A stretch of 64,000 nucleotides of DNA from Cyanobacteria bacterium SIG28 (GTDB taxonomy: Bacteria > Cyanobacteriota > Vampirovibrionia > Gastranaerophilales > Gastranaerophilaceae). Below are positions 35,166-44,219 of the stretch, one piece after another. The stretch spans positions 1 to 64,000 of the forward strand of contig SUTU01000008.1 of assembly GCA_015152525.1 (NCBI GenBank). Direction: 5' to 3'. The first letter of the stretch is position 1; each line of letters begins with the position of its first letter. A program made the translations under genes and the position numbers. The notes under the pieces are model-generated. The model saw only the letters and a list, made by a program, of their open reading frames with translations, searched no databases and was not told the origin of the DNA.

Positions 35166-35210
35166 GCCCCCTTTGATTTACCCCTTTGATTTACCCCTTT
35201 GATTTACCCC
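35166..35210 (-). repeat. GGGGTAAATCAAA array after the GH13 gene
   Basis: On the minus strand four G runs spaced by TAAATCAAA begin right at the stop codon of the GH13 gene. The rest of 34950-35165 shows no gene. Confidence 0.85.
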
Positions 35211-37241
35211 TTACAATTTCAACCAAACTACGCCGTAAGGTGCTATTCTCAATCTCATAGTACGATTTTTTAATGAAATATTCACCTTCACATCGTCGCC
35301 GTTTACAAGATTCTTAAAGCTTGTTATTTTATTATCTTCAGCATCCAAAACAACGTTCACAGGGATGGTTATTTCGGCAATAAGTTTTTCATCTGATAAA
35401 TTATTTATAACCAATATTTTTTCATCTTCATAACTTCTTATATAAGAGAAATTAGCCGGCGATTTCGTTTTAAGTAAAGTAAAATCGCCCTTTGACATTG
35501 ACGGTAAATTTTTTCTTACGGATATCAAATTCTTAACTTTTTTATAAACTTTACTGTTAAATTCATAATAATCTTTTGAAGAGCCATAGAATAATTTTGC
35601 AGGCACAGCTCCTCTGTTTATATCACGACTGTCAAAGTAACTTGTCAGCTTAAACTTTGCCAATTTACTTCTTTCAAACCTTGCTCGAGCGGATTCTTTC
35701 GCATTCTCAAAATTATTTCTCACACCAATTTCATCGCCATAATATATAATCGGAATTCCGGGCATTGAAAGCAATATAGAAAAAGCCATTTCAATCCTAT
35801 CAGGATTATTATCTAAAAAGTTTGCCATTCGTCCGCTTACACCAAGTCCTTTACGAAATTCGGCACCTTTATCTATCAAAGCGTTATATACAATTTCCCG
35901 AGTTGCTTTATCAACCATCTCCAGTGATAACTCGTCATGAACCCTCAAGAACACACACCAGGAAGAAGTTGCAGGAATTTGAGGTGTATTTTTATACGCA
36001 TTTAGAAAATGCTGTTTATTACCTGTAACCAGCGAAGCCCATATTGCCGGCATGTATGGAAAATGGTAAGCAATTTGGAATTCATCAGTACGTTTTATAA
36101 CTTTTTCTTCACCGTTGATAGTTGTTTTAAATTTACGTTCTTTACCAAAATATGGCAAGATATCGCTGGGATACTGGCATGCTTCTGCTTGTATTACCGT
36201 TCTTGGTGCAATTAATTGAATATAATTGCTTAGTAATTTTATTATCTGATGCGTTTTTGGCAAATTTTCTGCATTTGTTCCGGGTTCTTTTGAAAGATAT
36301 GGAATTGCATCTAATCTAAAAACATCTATACCCATATTTGCCCAATAATTGATTGTTTCCAGACAATAATACAAAACATCAGGATTTTCCCAGTTTATAT
36401 CAAGTTGAAATGGGTAAAAAGTGTGATAAAAATAATAATCTGCACCGCCAATATTTACTTCTCGCCAGTGATTTTCGGTAATTTCAGGAAATATCAGTCT
36501 TCGTTTTGATACACTGCCATCTGCTTCTTGATACTCAACAACAGTTCCCATTACCGGATCCACATATTTTTTATACTTAGGCATTTGATTTTTTACAACA
36601 AAGTAATTAAGTTTGGTTAAATCACCTTTTAATAAATCCTGAAACCATTCATGCTGGTCTGAAAAATGGTTTAATACTAAATCAGACTTAATCTTAAATC
36701 CGTATTGTTTTGCCTCTTTAATAAATTCTTGGAATTGAGGCATACCACCCAAATCTTTTCGAATATTTTGAGGATTTTTCACATCAAAACCGGCATCAGA
36801 CATTGGCGAATCTGCAAATGGTAACAAATACAACATTGTTACACCCAAATCTTGAAGGTATTCAAACATTTCTGCTGTATCTTTAAATTGATTTGGTTTT
36901 TCCGGTGAAACAACGCCGAATTGATCTACATAAAACATATAGATAATTTCATTTTTATACCAACTTTCACTTCTGGAAAAATCTTCTTTTTTAAGTTCTT
37001 CCGAACGATTTGTAATAGCTTTATGCGCAATTTCCATTACTTTATCATATATTTCCGGCGCTTTAACTTCACCATAAATAGCTTCTATAGCATTATTAAT
37101 TTCAGCATCTAATTTTTTTGGTAAGATTTTAACTTCTTCACCGGAATTTGTTGTCTTATTCGCAACACTTTCTGCAAACACTGATAAATTAGTCAAGAAT
37201 AATAAGAAAAGTAGTAGTATTGATATAAAACGACGTTTCAT
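35211..37241 (-). CDS. Exported GH13 alpha-amylase-family enzyme (trehalose-synthase-like)
   Basis: 676 residues with a signal peptide (1-23). A helical N-terminal extension precedes the (beta/alpha)8 barrel that begins NEIIYMFYVDQFG. Catalytic residues: nucleophile Asp in GIDVFRLDAIP, acid/base Glu in VIQAEACQYP, and stabilising Asp in FLRVHDEL. The C-terminal beta domain begins near FNSKVYKKVK. The sequence resembles trehalose synthase/amylosucrase subfamilies that rearrange glucosidic bonds. An exported location is unusual for these. AGGAGG is four bases upstream of the ATG. Confidence 0.87.
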   Translation of the reverse strand: MKRRFISILLLFLLFLTNLSVFAESVANKTTNSGEEVKILPKKLDAEINNAIEAIYGEVKAPEIYDKVMEIAHKAITNRSEELKKEDFSRSESWYKNEIIYMFYVDQFGVVSPEKPNQFKDTAEMFEYLQDLGVTMLYLLPFADSPMSDAGFDVKNPQNIRKDLGGMPQFQEFIKEAKQYGFKIKSDLVLNHFSDQHEWFQDLLKGDLTKLNYFVVKNQMPKYKKYVDPVMGTVVEYQEADGSVSKRRLIFPEITENHWREVNIGGADYYFYHTFYPFQLDINWENPDVLYYCLETINYWANMGIDVFRLDAIPYLSKEPGTNAENLPKTHQIIKLLSNYIQLIAPRTVIQAEACQYPSDILPYFGKERKFKTTINGEEKVIKRTDEFQIAYHFPYMPAIWASLVTGNKQHFLNAYKNTPQIPATSSWCVFLRVHDELSLEMVDKATREIVYNALIDKGAEFRKGLGVSGRMANFLDNNPDRIEMAFSILLSMPGIPIIYYGDEIGVRNNFENAKESARARFERSKLAKFKLTSYFDSRDINRGAVPAKLFYGSSKDYYEFNSKVYKKVKNLISVRKNLPSMSKGDFTLLKTKSPANFSYIRSYEDEKILVINNLSDEKLIAEITIPVNVVLDAEDNKITSFKNLVNGDDVKVNISLKNRTMRLRIAPYGVVWLKL

Positions 37242-37276
37242 AAACCCTCCTAAACTACATTATAGCATTAATATAA

Positions 37277-37309
37277 AAACGGATGATTTAAACTGAAAAT
37301 CATCCGTTT
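37277..37309. terminator. Hairpin terminator
   Basis: AAACGGATGATTT / AAATCATCCGTTT, a 13-bp stem with a seven-base loop; ends the minus-strand small gene upstream of the GH13 gene. Confidence 0.8.
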
Positions 37310-37337
37310 ATTAGGGATTGTGTGTATATTTTTGAGT

Positions 37338-37592
37338 CTACGCCTCTATAAAAAGTCGTCTGCCGACAATGTTTGGTTGGTTATTATAATAGCCGGCAAA
37401 ATAGCCACCCACGACAGGTCTGTTCTGTCCATAAGTGGCAAATGGGTTTTCGTGATTAGAGTTCACAAAAGGATTGTTCGAAGCAAACGGATTGGACGAA
37501 GAACTTCTTGTGTTAGTTCTTTTAATCTCACCTGCTTGAAATGTAGGGGTTGGAGTTAATACTCTTGATAATAAATTTACGAAATCTGACAT
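37338..37592 (-). CDS. Small hypothetical protein, Asn/Phe/Pro-rich
   Basis: 84 residues. The centre is low-complexity with NPF repeats (SNPFASNNPFVNSN). No signal peptide or membrane helix. AAAGG lies 11 bases before the ATG, and the gene is followed by a good terminator, so it is probably real. AAAGGTT in its leader can pair with the duplicated small RNA over eight bases. Family unknown. Confidence 0.55.
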   Translation of the reverse strand: MSDFVNLLSRVLTPTPTFQAGEIKRTNTRSSSSNPFASNNPFVNSNHENPFATYGQNRPVVGGYFAGYYNNQPNIVGRRLFIEA

Positions 37593-37712
37593 TATTAGTT
37601 AAACCTTTCTGAGGTTTTATTAATGATTATTCTTCTTAAGTCAATATTTTAATCGTCAAAATTCTACAAAACTTTAGAATTAAAATTAAAACATCAACCT
37701 CTTAGATGATAT

Positions 37713-38699
37713 TTAAACCCAAAGTGATAAAATAATTGATATTACAAGCAAAATTGAAAAATAAACCATTAGGTTTCGAGATTGATACATTCTAATCATA
37801 AACCCTGCTTCTCCATTTTGCTTAAGAGTTTCAAGATTTTCCATCGGAAAATGATACCATTTTTTTTCAGGAACACTATCCGGCATGCAAGAATAGTTAA
37901 TCATTGATTTATAGAAATCAACTGATAACGGTATTGTTAAGTAAACAAAAAATACTTGCCAATCTAAAATATCAAATACACATAACAAAATAACTGATAA
38001 ATATGCAAATATTAACAAAAACTTTAAAACAACCAAAGAATCCAATTGTGAATCAAAACGATTTGCTATAGTACATTTATTTTCATTTGTATCAAATTCA
38101 TAATCCATAACAGTATGAATATAAACAAGTACAACTGTTAAAATCATCGTCGGAATACACATTAAGAATGCTTCCTTCGCATAGACACCTGTCATTACAT
38201 AATAAACTCCGCCAAACAAGATTGGTCCGTAAGCAAGCGCTACCATAAGTTCAGACAAGCAAATTCTTGAAGCGGGTGAATATAAAAGCGCAATTAAGCC
38301 TCCTGCCATTGCAAAATAAAAAACTCCAATCCCGCATTTTATAAATAAAAATAAACCACAGATAAATGCTAAAAGGAAATATTTTAATGCAATTAGCAAA
38401 ACTTTTTTTTCTGTTACCATGCCATTAATTATATATCTACATTTCGTTTTTTGAGATTGTTTAAGATATTCTTCTTTATTAAAATCAACTTGTTTGATAA
38501 GAGATTTGTAATCCAAATAATCATCCAAAACATTTGTACCAAGATGTGCTAAACAAATTCCCAAAAGTGCAATTATGCCATATAAAATATTACCTGAATT
38601 TACAACACCAAATGTAAAAACAACCATCCAAGACAAAATTGACATAGGAAGCGAAAAAGCTCTTGAATAATAAAGTAATTTTAACGTTTTTTGCAACAT
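37713..38699 (-). CDS. UbiA-family prenyltransferase
   Basis: 328 residues with about nine helices. The two Mg-diphosphate motifs are NVLDDYLDYKS and the second Asp motif MDYEFDTNENK. These integral enzymes attach a prenyl chain to an aromatic or other acceptor. The acceptor is unknown; no menaquinone or ubiquinone genes are nearby. Last gene of a minus-strand series with the radical SAM enzyme (86-base gap) and efflux parts. Confidence 0.85.
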   Translation of the reverse strand: MLQKTLKLLYYSRAFSLPMSILSWMVVFTFGVVNSGNILYGIIALLGICLAHLGTNVLDDYLDYKSLIKQVDFNKEEYLKQSQKTKCRYIINGMVTEKKVLLIALKYFLLAFICGLFLFIKCGIGVFYFAMAGGLIALLYSPASRICLSELMVALAYGPILFGGVYYVMTGVYAKEAFLMCIPTMILTVVLVYIHTVMDYEFDTNENKCTIANRFDSQLDSLVVLKFLLIFAYLSVILLCVFDILDWQVFFVYLTIPLSVDFYKSMINYSCMPDSVPEKKWYHFPMENLETLKQNGEAGFMIRMYQSRNLMVYFSILLVISIILSLWV

Positions 38700-38785
38700 C
38701 TTTAAATTTCCTTATTCCATTTTAGCAAAATATGTTATTTGAGTAAATATAAAAACGGCTATAATTATCAATAATTATCAATAAA

Positions 38786-39856
38786 CTATTTTTCTAATAT
38801 TTTGCACTCACAGCATAACTGGCAAGCGCCAAATGTTCCGCCATTCGCTTTAAGATTTTTTCTGAAACAACAGTATTTTGGATTATTGAACAAGTCTTTT
38901 AATGATTTATCCTTAACATTACCTATCTTCATACTTAAACACGGATAAACAAAACCTTCCGGATTAATCATCATATTATTATAAGGATAAGTGCAAGGAT
39001 AATAAATATCTGTCGTTAAAGTGTTTTCATCATGTTGGAAAAACTTTTCAATTCCATCCAGCGGTGAATCTAAGTATTCAAACTTTGGTGAAAAACGAAG
39101 TTTAGTTTTGCTTTTAAAACTTGAAATTTCTTTATAAACTTCTTTAAAGTGCTCCATATCAAAATACTGTTTTATAGGATAATTTTCATTAAATTCCGGT
39201 ATAAAACTTTCTTGCAATACTGAATTTTGTTTCCAGCTATTATTTCTTAAAAAAGAAATAGAAAGAAACTCAAATCCCATTTTATCGCACAATTTGTATA
39301 ATTTAGGCAAATCATCAAGATTATTTTCTAAAACAATTGTCTTTATATCAACCATTTGTCTTGGTTTTTGTGCTTTAAGATTTTCCAGATTAGATATTAT
39401 TTTATCAAAAATCCCTTCCTTACCTCGATTTTTATTATGGTTTTCACCATAACCGTCTAAAGATACAGATAACAATAATAACTTATACTTTATAAATGCT
39501 TTTATAATTTCATCATTGATTAGGATACCGTTAGAAACCACATGAGTCTTGTTCCAAACTTTTTTCGATGTATAAGCAAAAATATCAATGAAATCTTTTC
39601 TTATCAGAGGCTCACCACCAACAAGAGTTACGATTCCATAGAAAGGAATTTGATCTATTACATTTTTCCATTCTTGTAAAGAAAGCTCCTGCTTATCTCT
39701 CTCTTTTCCGACATAACAATATGGGCATTGTAAATTACAACGATAAGTTAATTCTAAAAAATATCTAAAAGGTATTTTTGCTTTTCCATATTTATCATTA
39801 TAAGAAAGTGAAGTATAAAAATCTCTTGCTTTATCAAATATTTCCGAATAATTCAT
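38786..39856 (-). CDS. Radical SAM enzyme with SPASM domain
   Basis: 356 residues. Residues 33-41 hold the CNLQCPYC cluster motif (CxxxCxxC), followed by VGGEPL. The C-terminal SPASM-type region has Cys in CTYPYNN, YPCLSM, CCFRK and CQLCCECK, enough for auxiliary [4Fe-4S] clusters. Such enzymes mature peptides (RiPPs), quinone cofactors or other small molecules. It starts three bases after the adaptor gene, so it is co-transcribed with a tripartite exporter. The RBS AAGGTTG is also complementary to the duplicated small RNA. Confidence 0.87.
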   Translation of the reverse strand: MNYSEIFDKARDFYTSLSYNDKYGKAKIPFRYFLELTYRCNLQCPYCYVGKERDKQELSLQEWKNVIDQIPFYGIVTLVGGEPLIRKDFIDIFAYTSKKVWNKTHVVSNGILINDEIIKAFIKYKLLLLSVSLDGYGENHNKNRGKEGIFDKIISNLENLKAQKPRQMVDIKTIVLENNLDDLPKLYKLCDKMGFEFLSISFLRNNSWKQNSVLQESFIPEFNENYPIKQYFDMEHFKEVYKEISSFKSKTKLRFSPKFEYLDSPLDGIEKFFQHDENTLTTDIYYPCTYPYNNMMINPEGFVYPCLSMKIGNVKDKSLKDLFNNPKYCCFRKNLKANGGTFGACQLCCECKILEK

Positions 39857-39859
39857 TTT

Positions 39860-40999
39860 TTACAACCTTGGCGCACGCATTGCACTTTTTTTCTTCTTAC
39901 TTCCACCGCTTGATGATACCACAACCTTATCACCTGCTTTTATTTCATTAGATATAATTTGGGTTTTGTCATCATCATAAGCACCTAATTCTACATTAAA
40001 TCTTTTTAATCCTGTTGTTGTTTTAATCCAAACACCTTGTTGTTCATATTTTTGTCCATTAACCTCCGGAGTAAATTTTAACGCTTGGTTTGGAACACAA
40101 AGTGCGTCTTTTACATAATTAGTAACTATAGAAACATTTGCACTCATGCCGGGAATTACAAAGCCTTCAGTATTATCTACAGAAATAATTACCGTATAAG
40201 TTACAACGTTATTTGTCGTTGTTGAGGCAAGGCGAACTTGAACAACTTTGCCTTCGAATTTTTTATCTTGATAACCGTCTAATGTATAAACAGCTTTTTG
40301 ACCGACTTTAATTCTTCCGATGTCAGCTTCTGAAACACTTGTTTCAATTTGCATCTGAGTTAAATCTTTTGCAACTTCAAAGAGAGTTGGCGTGTTGAAA
40401 CTTGCAGCAACAGTTTGACCTACATCTACAGCTCTTGAAATTACAGTTCCGTCTACAGGAGAAGTTATTTTTGAATAACCTAAATTTGTAAGGTTATTAT
40501 TCAAAGTTGCTTGAGCTGCACTAACTTCAGCATTAGCAGCTGCAACTTCCGCCAAAGCTTGCTGATAATTAGCGTAAGCCAATTCGACTTCGTCTTTAGA
40601 CACATAATTCTTTTCATATAAGTTTTTATATCTTTGGTAATTATTTTTTTTGTAGTTCAAGGTCGAAGAAGCTTTTGATAAACTTGCTCTTGCATTACTT
40701 AGTTTTGCTGTAGATTGGTCAACATTTGACTGAAAAAGGCTTGGATCTAGTTCAGCAAGCAAGTCTCCTTGTTTTACAACAGAGTTATAATCCACATAAA
40801 TCTTTGATACAGTACCAGATACTTGGGTACCCACAGCAATTGTATTTATAGGTTTAATGGTTCCGGAAGCCTCTACATACTGAGTTATAGTTTGCTTTGC
40901 AACAGGTTTTGTTATGTATTTAACTCTTTTTGTTCCAATAATTATTAATGTAATAATACTTATTAAAATTACGCTTGTTAATATAATATATTTTTTCAT
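39860..40999 (-). CDS. MacA-like periplasmic adaptor
   Basis: 379 residues: N-terminal membrane helix (4-22), lipoyl half (TIAVGTQVSGTVSKIYVDYN), long alpha-hairpin (90-160), second lipoyl half (YSKITSPVDGTVISRAVDVG), beta-barrel and membrane-proximal domain, with a basic Lys/Arg tail. The GTQVSG motif is typical of MacA-type adaptors that pair with an ABC pump MacB. No MacB lies in the window. It overlaps the TolC-like gene by four bases. Confidence 0.88.
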   Translation of the reverse strand: MKKYIILTSVILISIITLIIIGTKRVKYITKPVAKQTITQYVEASGTIKPINTIAVGTQVSGTVSKIYVDYNSVVKQGDLLAELDPSLFQSNVDQSTAKLSNARASLSKASSTLNYKKNNYQRYKNLYEKNYVSKDEVELAYANYQQALAEVAAANAEVSAAQATLNNNLTNLGYSKITSPVDGTVISRAVDVGQTVAASFNTPTLFEVAKDLTQMQIETSVSEADIGRIKVGQKAVYTLDGYQDKKFEGKVVQVRLASTTTNNVVTYTVIISVDNTEGFVIPGMSANVSIVTNYVKDALCVPNQALKFTPEVNGQKYEQQGVWIKTTTGLKRFNVELGAYDDDKTQIISNEIKAGDKVVVSSSGGSKKKKSAMRAPRL

Positions 41000-42564
41000 T
41001 TCACTGCTCCCATTGATTTAAGCAAGGTTTCACGTGCCACATTATACTCAAATACAGCTTGTACAAAGCTAAGTTGTGAATTATTGTAATTTGTTAGGGC
41101 ATCCTGAAGTTCTACATAGTTATTTAAACCAACACTATAACGCCCGTCAGCAAGCTCAAAATTTTCCAAAGTAGCTTTTACCTTTTCATTCATTAACGGT
41201 ATTTTTCTTTCAAGTTGACGCATATTTATATAGTTTGCTTGAACTTCCCAAAATATATCAGTTTTAGCAATGTTTACATTATGATTTGCAATATCTAACA
41301 TTGCTTCTCCTTCTTTTACTTGATAATGAATACCTACAGGATTAAGTGAACCTAATCCCATACTTGCACCCACTTGAAAAGGGCTCGTATATGTTGATTC
41401 ATTTTTTGTATAACCCCAAGACACATCGCCGGTAATTTCCGGCGCATATTGACGTTTTATAGCTTTTAGAGAATATTCCTGAACTTTTGACAACATTCTG
41501 TTTGATTTTAAGTCCGGTCGATCTTCTAAAGCTTTATCAACAGCATCCTGCATAGCAAGCTTAAACGGATTTAGTTGATAATCTTGAATTATATCATTAT
41601 GCTCAATTCCGGAAGTTAACATTATTAACCCGTCAGAATTTTTCTTCGCTATATTTAACGGTTTAATATTATCTATTTCCCGCATCTTTTTTCTATAATC
41701 TGCTTTTAAAAACCCGAAATTCTCAGTATTTGTTACTATAAAATTCTGAGATTCTGTGTAATACATCGCATTTTTTAAATCAATTACAGCTGTAGCGAGA
41801 GTATTTTGCCCATTTACAAGCTGAATTTTTGCATCTGCCAAGTTTACTTGAGCATTTACAACATCAATTTTTGATTTTAAACCTTCCTCAAACATTGCGT
41901 TTGTTCGCTCATAGTTAAGATTGTTGATACGGACATTCTGTTCATAAATATCAAGATTAGCCAGTGCCATTAAAACTTTGTAATAATTAATTTTTACATC
42001 ATAAACCACATTCAAAACATCATAATCATAATCATATTGAGCAGACAAAACATCATATTTTGCCATATCAATTTTAGCAGTAGTTCTGCCAAAATCCCAT
42101 ATTAACTGTGATATTCCTGCAGTGAAACCTAATGAATTATTATGAGTATTTGCAATCCTTGTACCTTTGTTCCCCAAATGATTATAATTTACTCTTGCTG
42201 TCAGTCTTGGTGCGAAATTTGCTTTTTGTTGCCCAATACCACTTTTTGCAACTTCAACTCTTTGTACTGCAACTGCTAAATTAGGGTTATGAGCAATTGC
42301 ATAATTTACACATTCATCTATTGATAAAGATATAAAATCTTTTACAGGCTTTTTAAATGTCGGAACGCTTGGAAGCTCTATTTCTTCAACCTTCAAGTTT
42401 TTATTCTTTTTACTTTTTTCAAGTTTTACTTCATTTTTTTCTCGCTTGAAAAAACTAAACTTAGATTTGCTTTGTCCTTCTTCAATCGCATGAACAGATA
42501 CTGTTGAAGCTACAACAGACATTAATAAAAGTATTGTTAATTTCTTAAAATGAAATTTATTCAC
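40996..42564 (-). CDS. TolC-family outer-membrane efflux protein
   Basis: 522 residues from the chosen GTG: signal peptide (1-26, ending VHA), a Lys-rich linker, then the two TolC repeats (LSIDECVNYAIAHNPNLAVA and AVDKALEDRPDLKSNRML). It forms the outer-membrane channel for the adaptor encoded next (four-base overlap). I start at GTG 42564 because AGGAG sits about six bases upstream; the alternative TTG at 42579 overlaps that RBS. A TATAAA box lies about 30 bases upstream. Confidence 0.87.
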   Translation of the reverse strand: MNKFHFKKLTILLLMSVVASTVSVHAIEEGQSKSKFSFFKREKNEVKLEKSKKNKNLKVEEIELPSVPTFKKPVKDFISLSIDECVNYAIAHNPNLAVAVQRVEVAKSGIGQQKANFAPRLTARVNYNHLGNKGTRIANTHNNSLGFTAGISQLIWDFGRTTAKIDMAKYDVLSAQYDYDYDVLNVVYDVKINYYKVLMALANLDIYEQNVRINNLNYERTNAMFEEGLKSKIDVVNAQVNLADAKIQLVNGQNTLATAVIDLKNAMYYTESQNFIVTNTENFGFLKADYRKKMREIDNIKPLNIAKKNSDGLIMLTSGIEHNDIIQDYQLNPFKLAMQDAVDKALEDRPDLKSNRMLSKVQEYSLKAIKRQYAPEITGDVSWGYTKNESTYTSPFQVGASMGLGSLNPVGIHYQVKEGEAMLDIANHNVNIAKTDIFWEVQANYINMRQLERKIPLMNEKVKATLENFELADGRYSVGLNNYVELQDALTNYNNSQLSFVQAVFEYNVARETLLKSMGAVK

Positions 42565-42653
42565 CGCATCTCCTGACAATATTTTATAACAAAATCAATG
42601 TTTTTGTGAATTAATAATTTTTAAACGATTTTCGACACTAAAAGTTCATTGCT

Positions 42654-42838
42654 AAAAAACATCAAAAAAAAACCCGTCTTTGAAAGATGGGTTCGGAATC
42701 TTTTTTAATAATTCCTCATGTGTAGAAGGTTAGTGTGTAGGTTGTATGAAAGGTTGTGTTATGTGTTTATTTAATGCTTACATTTATATAAAGTATTTTT
42801 CTAATATAAAATTTCAATATTTATTATATATTGTTACA
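42654..42838. repeat. 185-bp duplicated block, copy 2
   Basis: One mismatch against 1595-1779, same orientation. Together with the short AT-rich flanks it fills the gap from the TolC gene start to the barrel-protein gene; nothing else is seen there. Confidence 0.95.
42661..42781 (-). ncRNA. Small RNA gene, copy 2
   Basis: Same unit as at 1602-1722: TTGAAA-type promoter, C-rich stretch with AACCU every 12 bases, and a terminator hairpin with nine T. Over the 185-bp repeat it differs from copy 1 only at 42784. The terminator lies about 80 bases before the TolC gene, which has its own TATAAA box, so an independent RNA is likelier than an attenuated leader, though the latter cannot be excluded. 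Confidence 0.6.
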
Positions 42839-42977
42839 AATATTTACATTTTATAAATGAGCACTTATTAAACTCTCTCTGCCAATTATAAAGTTTCGTA
42901 ACAAAATTAAAAAAAATTTTAAAGTTTTTCTTAAAAATGACGTATTATATAATGTAAACAAAAGTTCTGGAGTTTTT

Positions 42978-43697
42978 ATGAGCCCATCCGTTCCAAATGA
43001 AATTAAATCAGCTATAAAATCAGCAGTTACAAGTTCTGAAGAGGTTATAAGATTAAAAAGAGAAACAGAAAGACTACTTGATGACGCTTGGTGCAATATA
43101 GAGAACTGGGTATCAAGATTTGGCTCAGGTTCAGGTTCAGGTTCCGGTTCCGGTAGTTACAACTCAGGTTCTGTTTATAGTTATTCAAAAGAAGAAATGC
43201 TGAAAATTTTTTATGAAACAGGTGGTGTATTACCACCAGACCAGCAATGTGCTATTAGTAGCGCAATGGGCTCTGCTAATATTGGTTCAGGAAATTTTGG
43301 TTCAGGATTTAGAACTTCCTGTGGAATAGACTTAAATTCTTTAGATTTTACAATTAAAACCGGTGATTTTAAAGGCACAGTTAAGTTAAATTATAGACTA
43401 GACCCTTTGTCATCAACACCTATCAGTTATAAAAACTTTACTTTTAGAGGAAGTTATAATACTAATAATTTTTCTGCTAACGCTAATTATAATACAACCT
43501 CAAATTCATTAAGTACCGGCGTTAATTACACAAATAATAACAGTAAGATTTCTGTTAAAAGTTCACATAATTTTAATACAGGAAATAATTCTTTTAATGT
43601 AGGATATAATTATAACAGCGATAATGTTAATCTTAAAGCCAGTGCTAACTATGATAACAGCTTTTGGGCAGAAGTTGCTTTATCTGTAACTTTTTAA
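42978..43697 (+). CDS. Gly/Ser-rich protein with outer-membrane barrel-like C-terminus
   Basis: 239 residues. A charged helical N-terminus (1-50) is followed by a (GS)n tract (FGSGSGSGSGSGS), a second Gly/Ser stretch, then about 100 residues of alternating strands rich in Asn/Tyr (SANANYNTTSNSL) ending VALSVTF. Alternating pattern and terminal Phe are typical of outer-membrane beta-barrels. There is no ordinary signal peptide, which is odd for such a protein. CTGGAG lies five bases before the ATG and TATAAT at 42948. Confidence 0.6.
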   Translation: MSPSVPNEIKSAIKSAVTSSEEVIRLKRETERLLDDAWCNIENWVSRFGSGSGSGSGSGSYNSGSVYSYSKEEMLKIFYETGGVLPPDQQCAISSAMGSANIGSGNFGSGFRTSCGIDLNSLDFTIKTGDFKGTVKLNYRLDPLSSTPISYKNFTFRGSYNTNNFSANANYNTTSNSLSTGVNYTNNNSKISVKSSHNFNTGNNSFNVGYNYNSDNVNLKASANYDNSFWAEVALSVTF

Positions 43698-43698
43698 A

Positions 43699-44151
43699 CT
43701 AAGAATCTTTTCTCTGTTTACCTTTATTAATATTTAGATTTCTGTATAAATTGATATAGAAATCATCTTTTAGCGAAACCTCACCAGAATTTTCCTGAGG
43801 TGTAAATAGTTCAGGTTTTTGAAGTTTAAGTTGTTCATATCCGACTTTATCAATTTCCTCAGCAAGTTCCGGAAAAGCGGCAGCAATATCATTCAAATTA
43901 CCCTTTTTGCAATCAAAAGTAAATTTATACTGTTCATTTTCTTTAAAAATAGTAATACTGCAGAAATCACCGTAATAATATGTTACGGGTAAATCTTTCA
44001 ACTCACCATAGAGTTCTTTCATTATAGCTACTCGACCTTCATAATCAGCTTTTGACATTTTTTTAAAAATTGTGAAAAATTCTATAGTTTTTTCTCTGTT
44101 AGCTACAATTACATCATTTTCCATACGGTATTTGTTATAAATAGAGTCCAT
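43699..44151 (-). CDS. Hypothetical protein
   Basis: 150 residues, no signal peptide or membrane helix, family not recognised. Composition suggests an alpha/beta cytoplasmic protein (YYYGDFCSITIFKENEQYKF). The ATG at 44151 has GAGGTG seven or eight bases upstream. It ends one base from the converging barrel gene, and its own start is divergent from the glycosyltransferase-like gene. Confidence 0.65.
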   Translation of the reverse strand: MDSIYNKYRMENDVIVANREKTIEFFTIFKKMSKADYEGRVAIMKELYGELKDLPVTYYYGDFCSITIFKENEQYKFTFDCKKGNLNDIAAAFPELAEEIDKVGYEQLKLQKPELFTPQENSGEVSLKDDFYINLYRNLNINKGKQRKDS

Positions 44152-44219
44152 AAAGATTCACCTCGTATACTTATTATAACATTATTTTAAAAATTATTAA
44201 TATATGATAAAATTTCTAT

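Noticed and set aside
37320..37559. 79-residue plus-strand ORF
   Set aside because: Antisense shadow of the small gene at 37338-37592, which has RBS and terminator.
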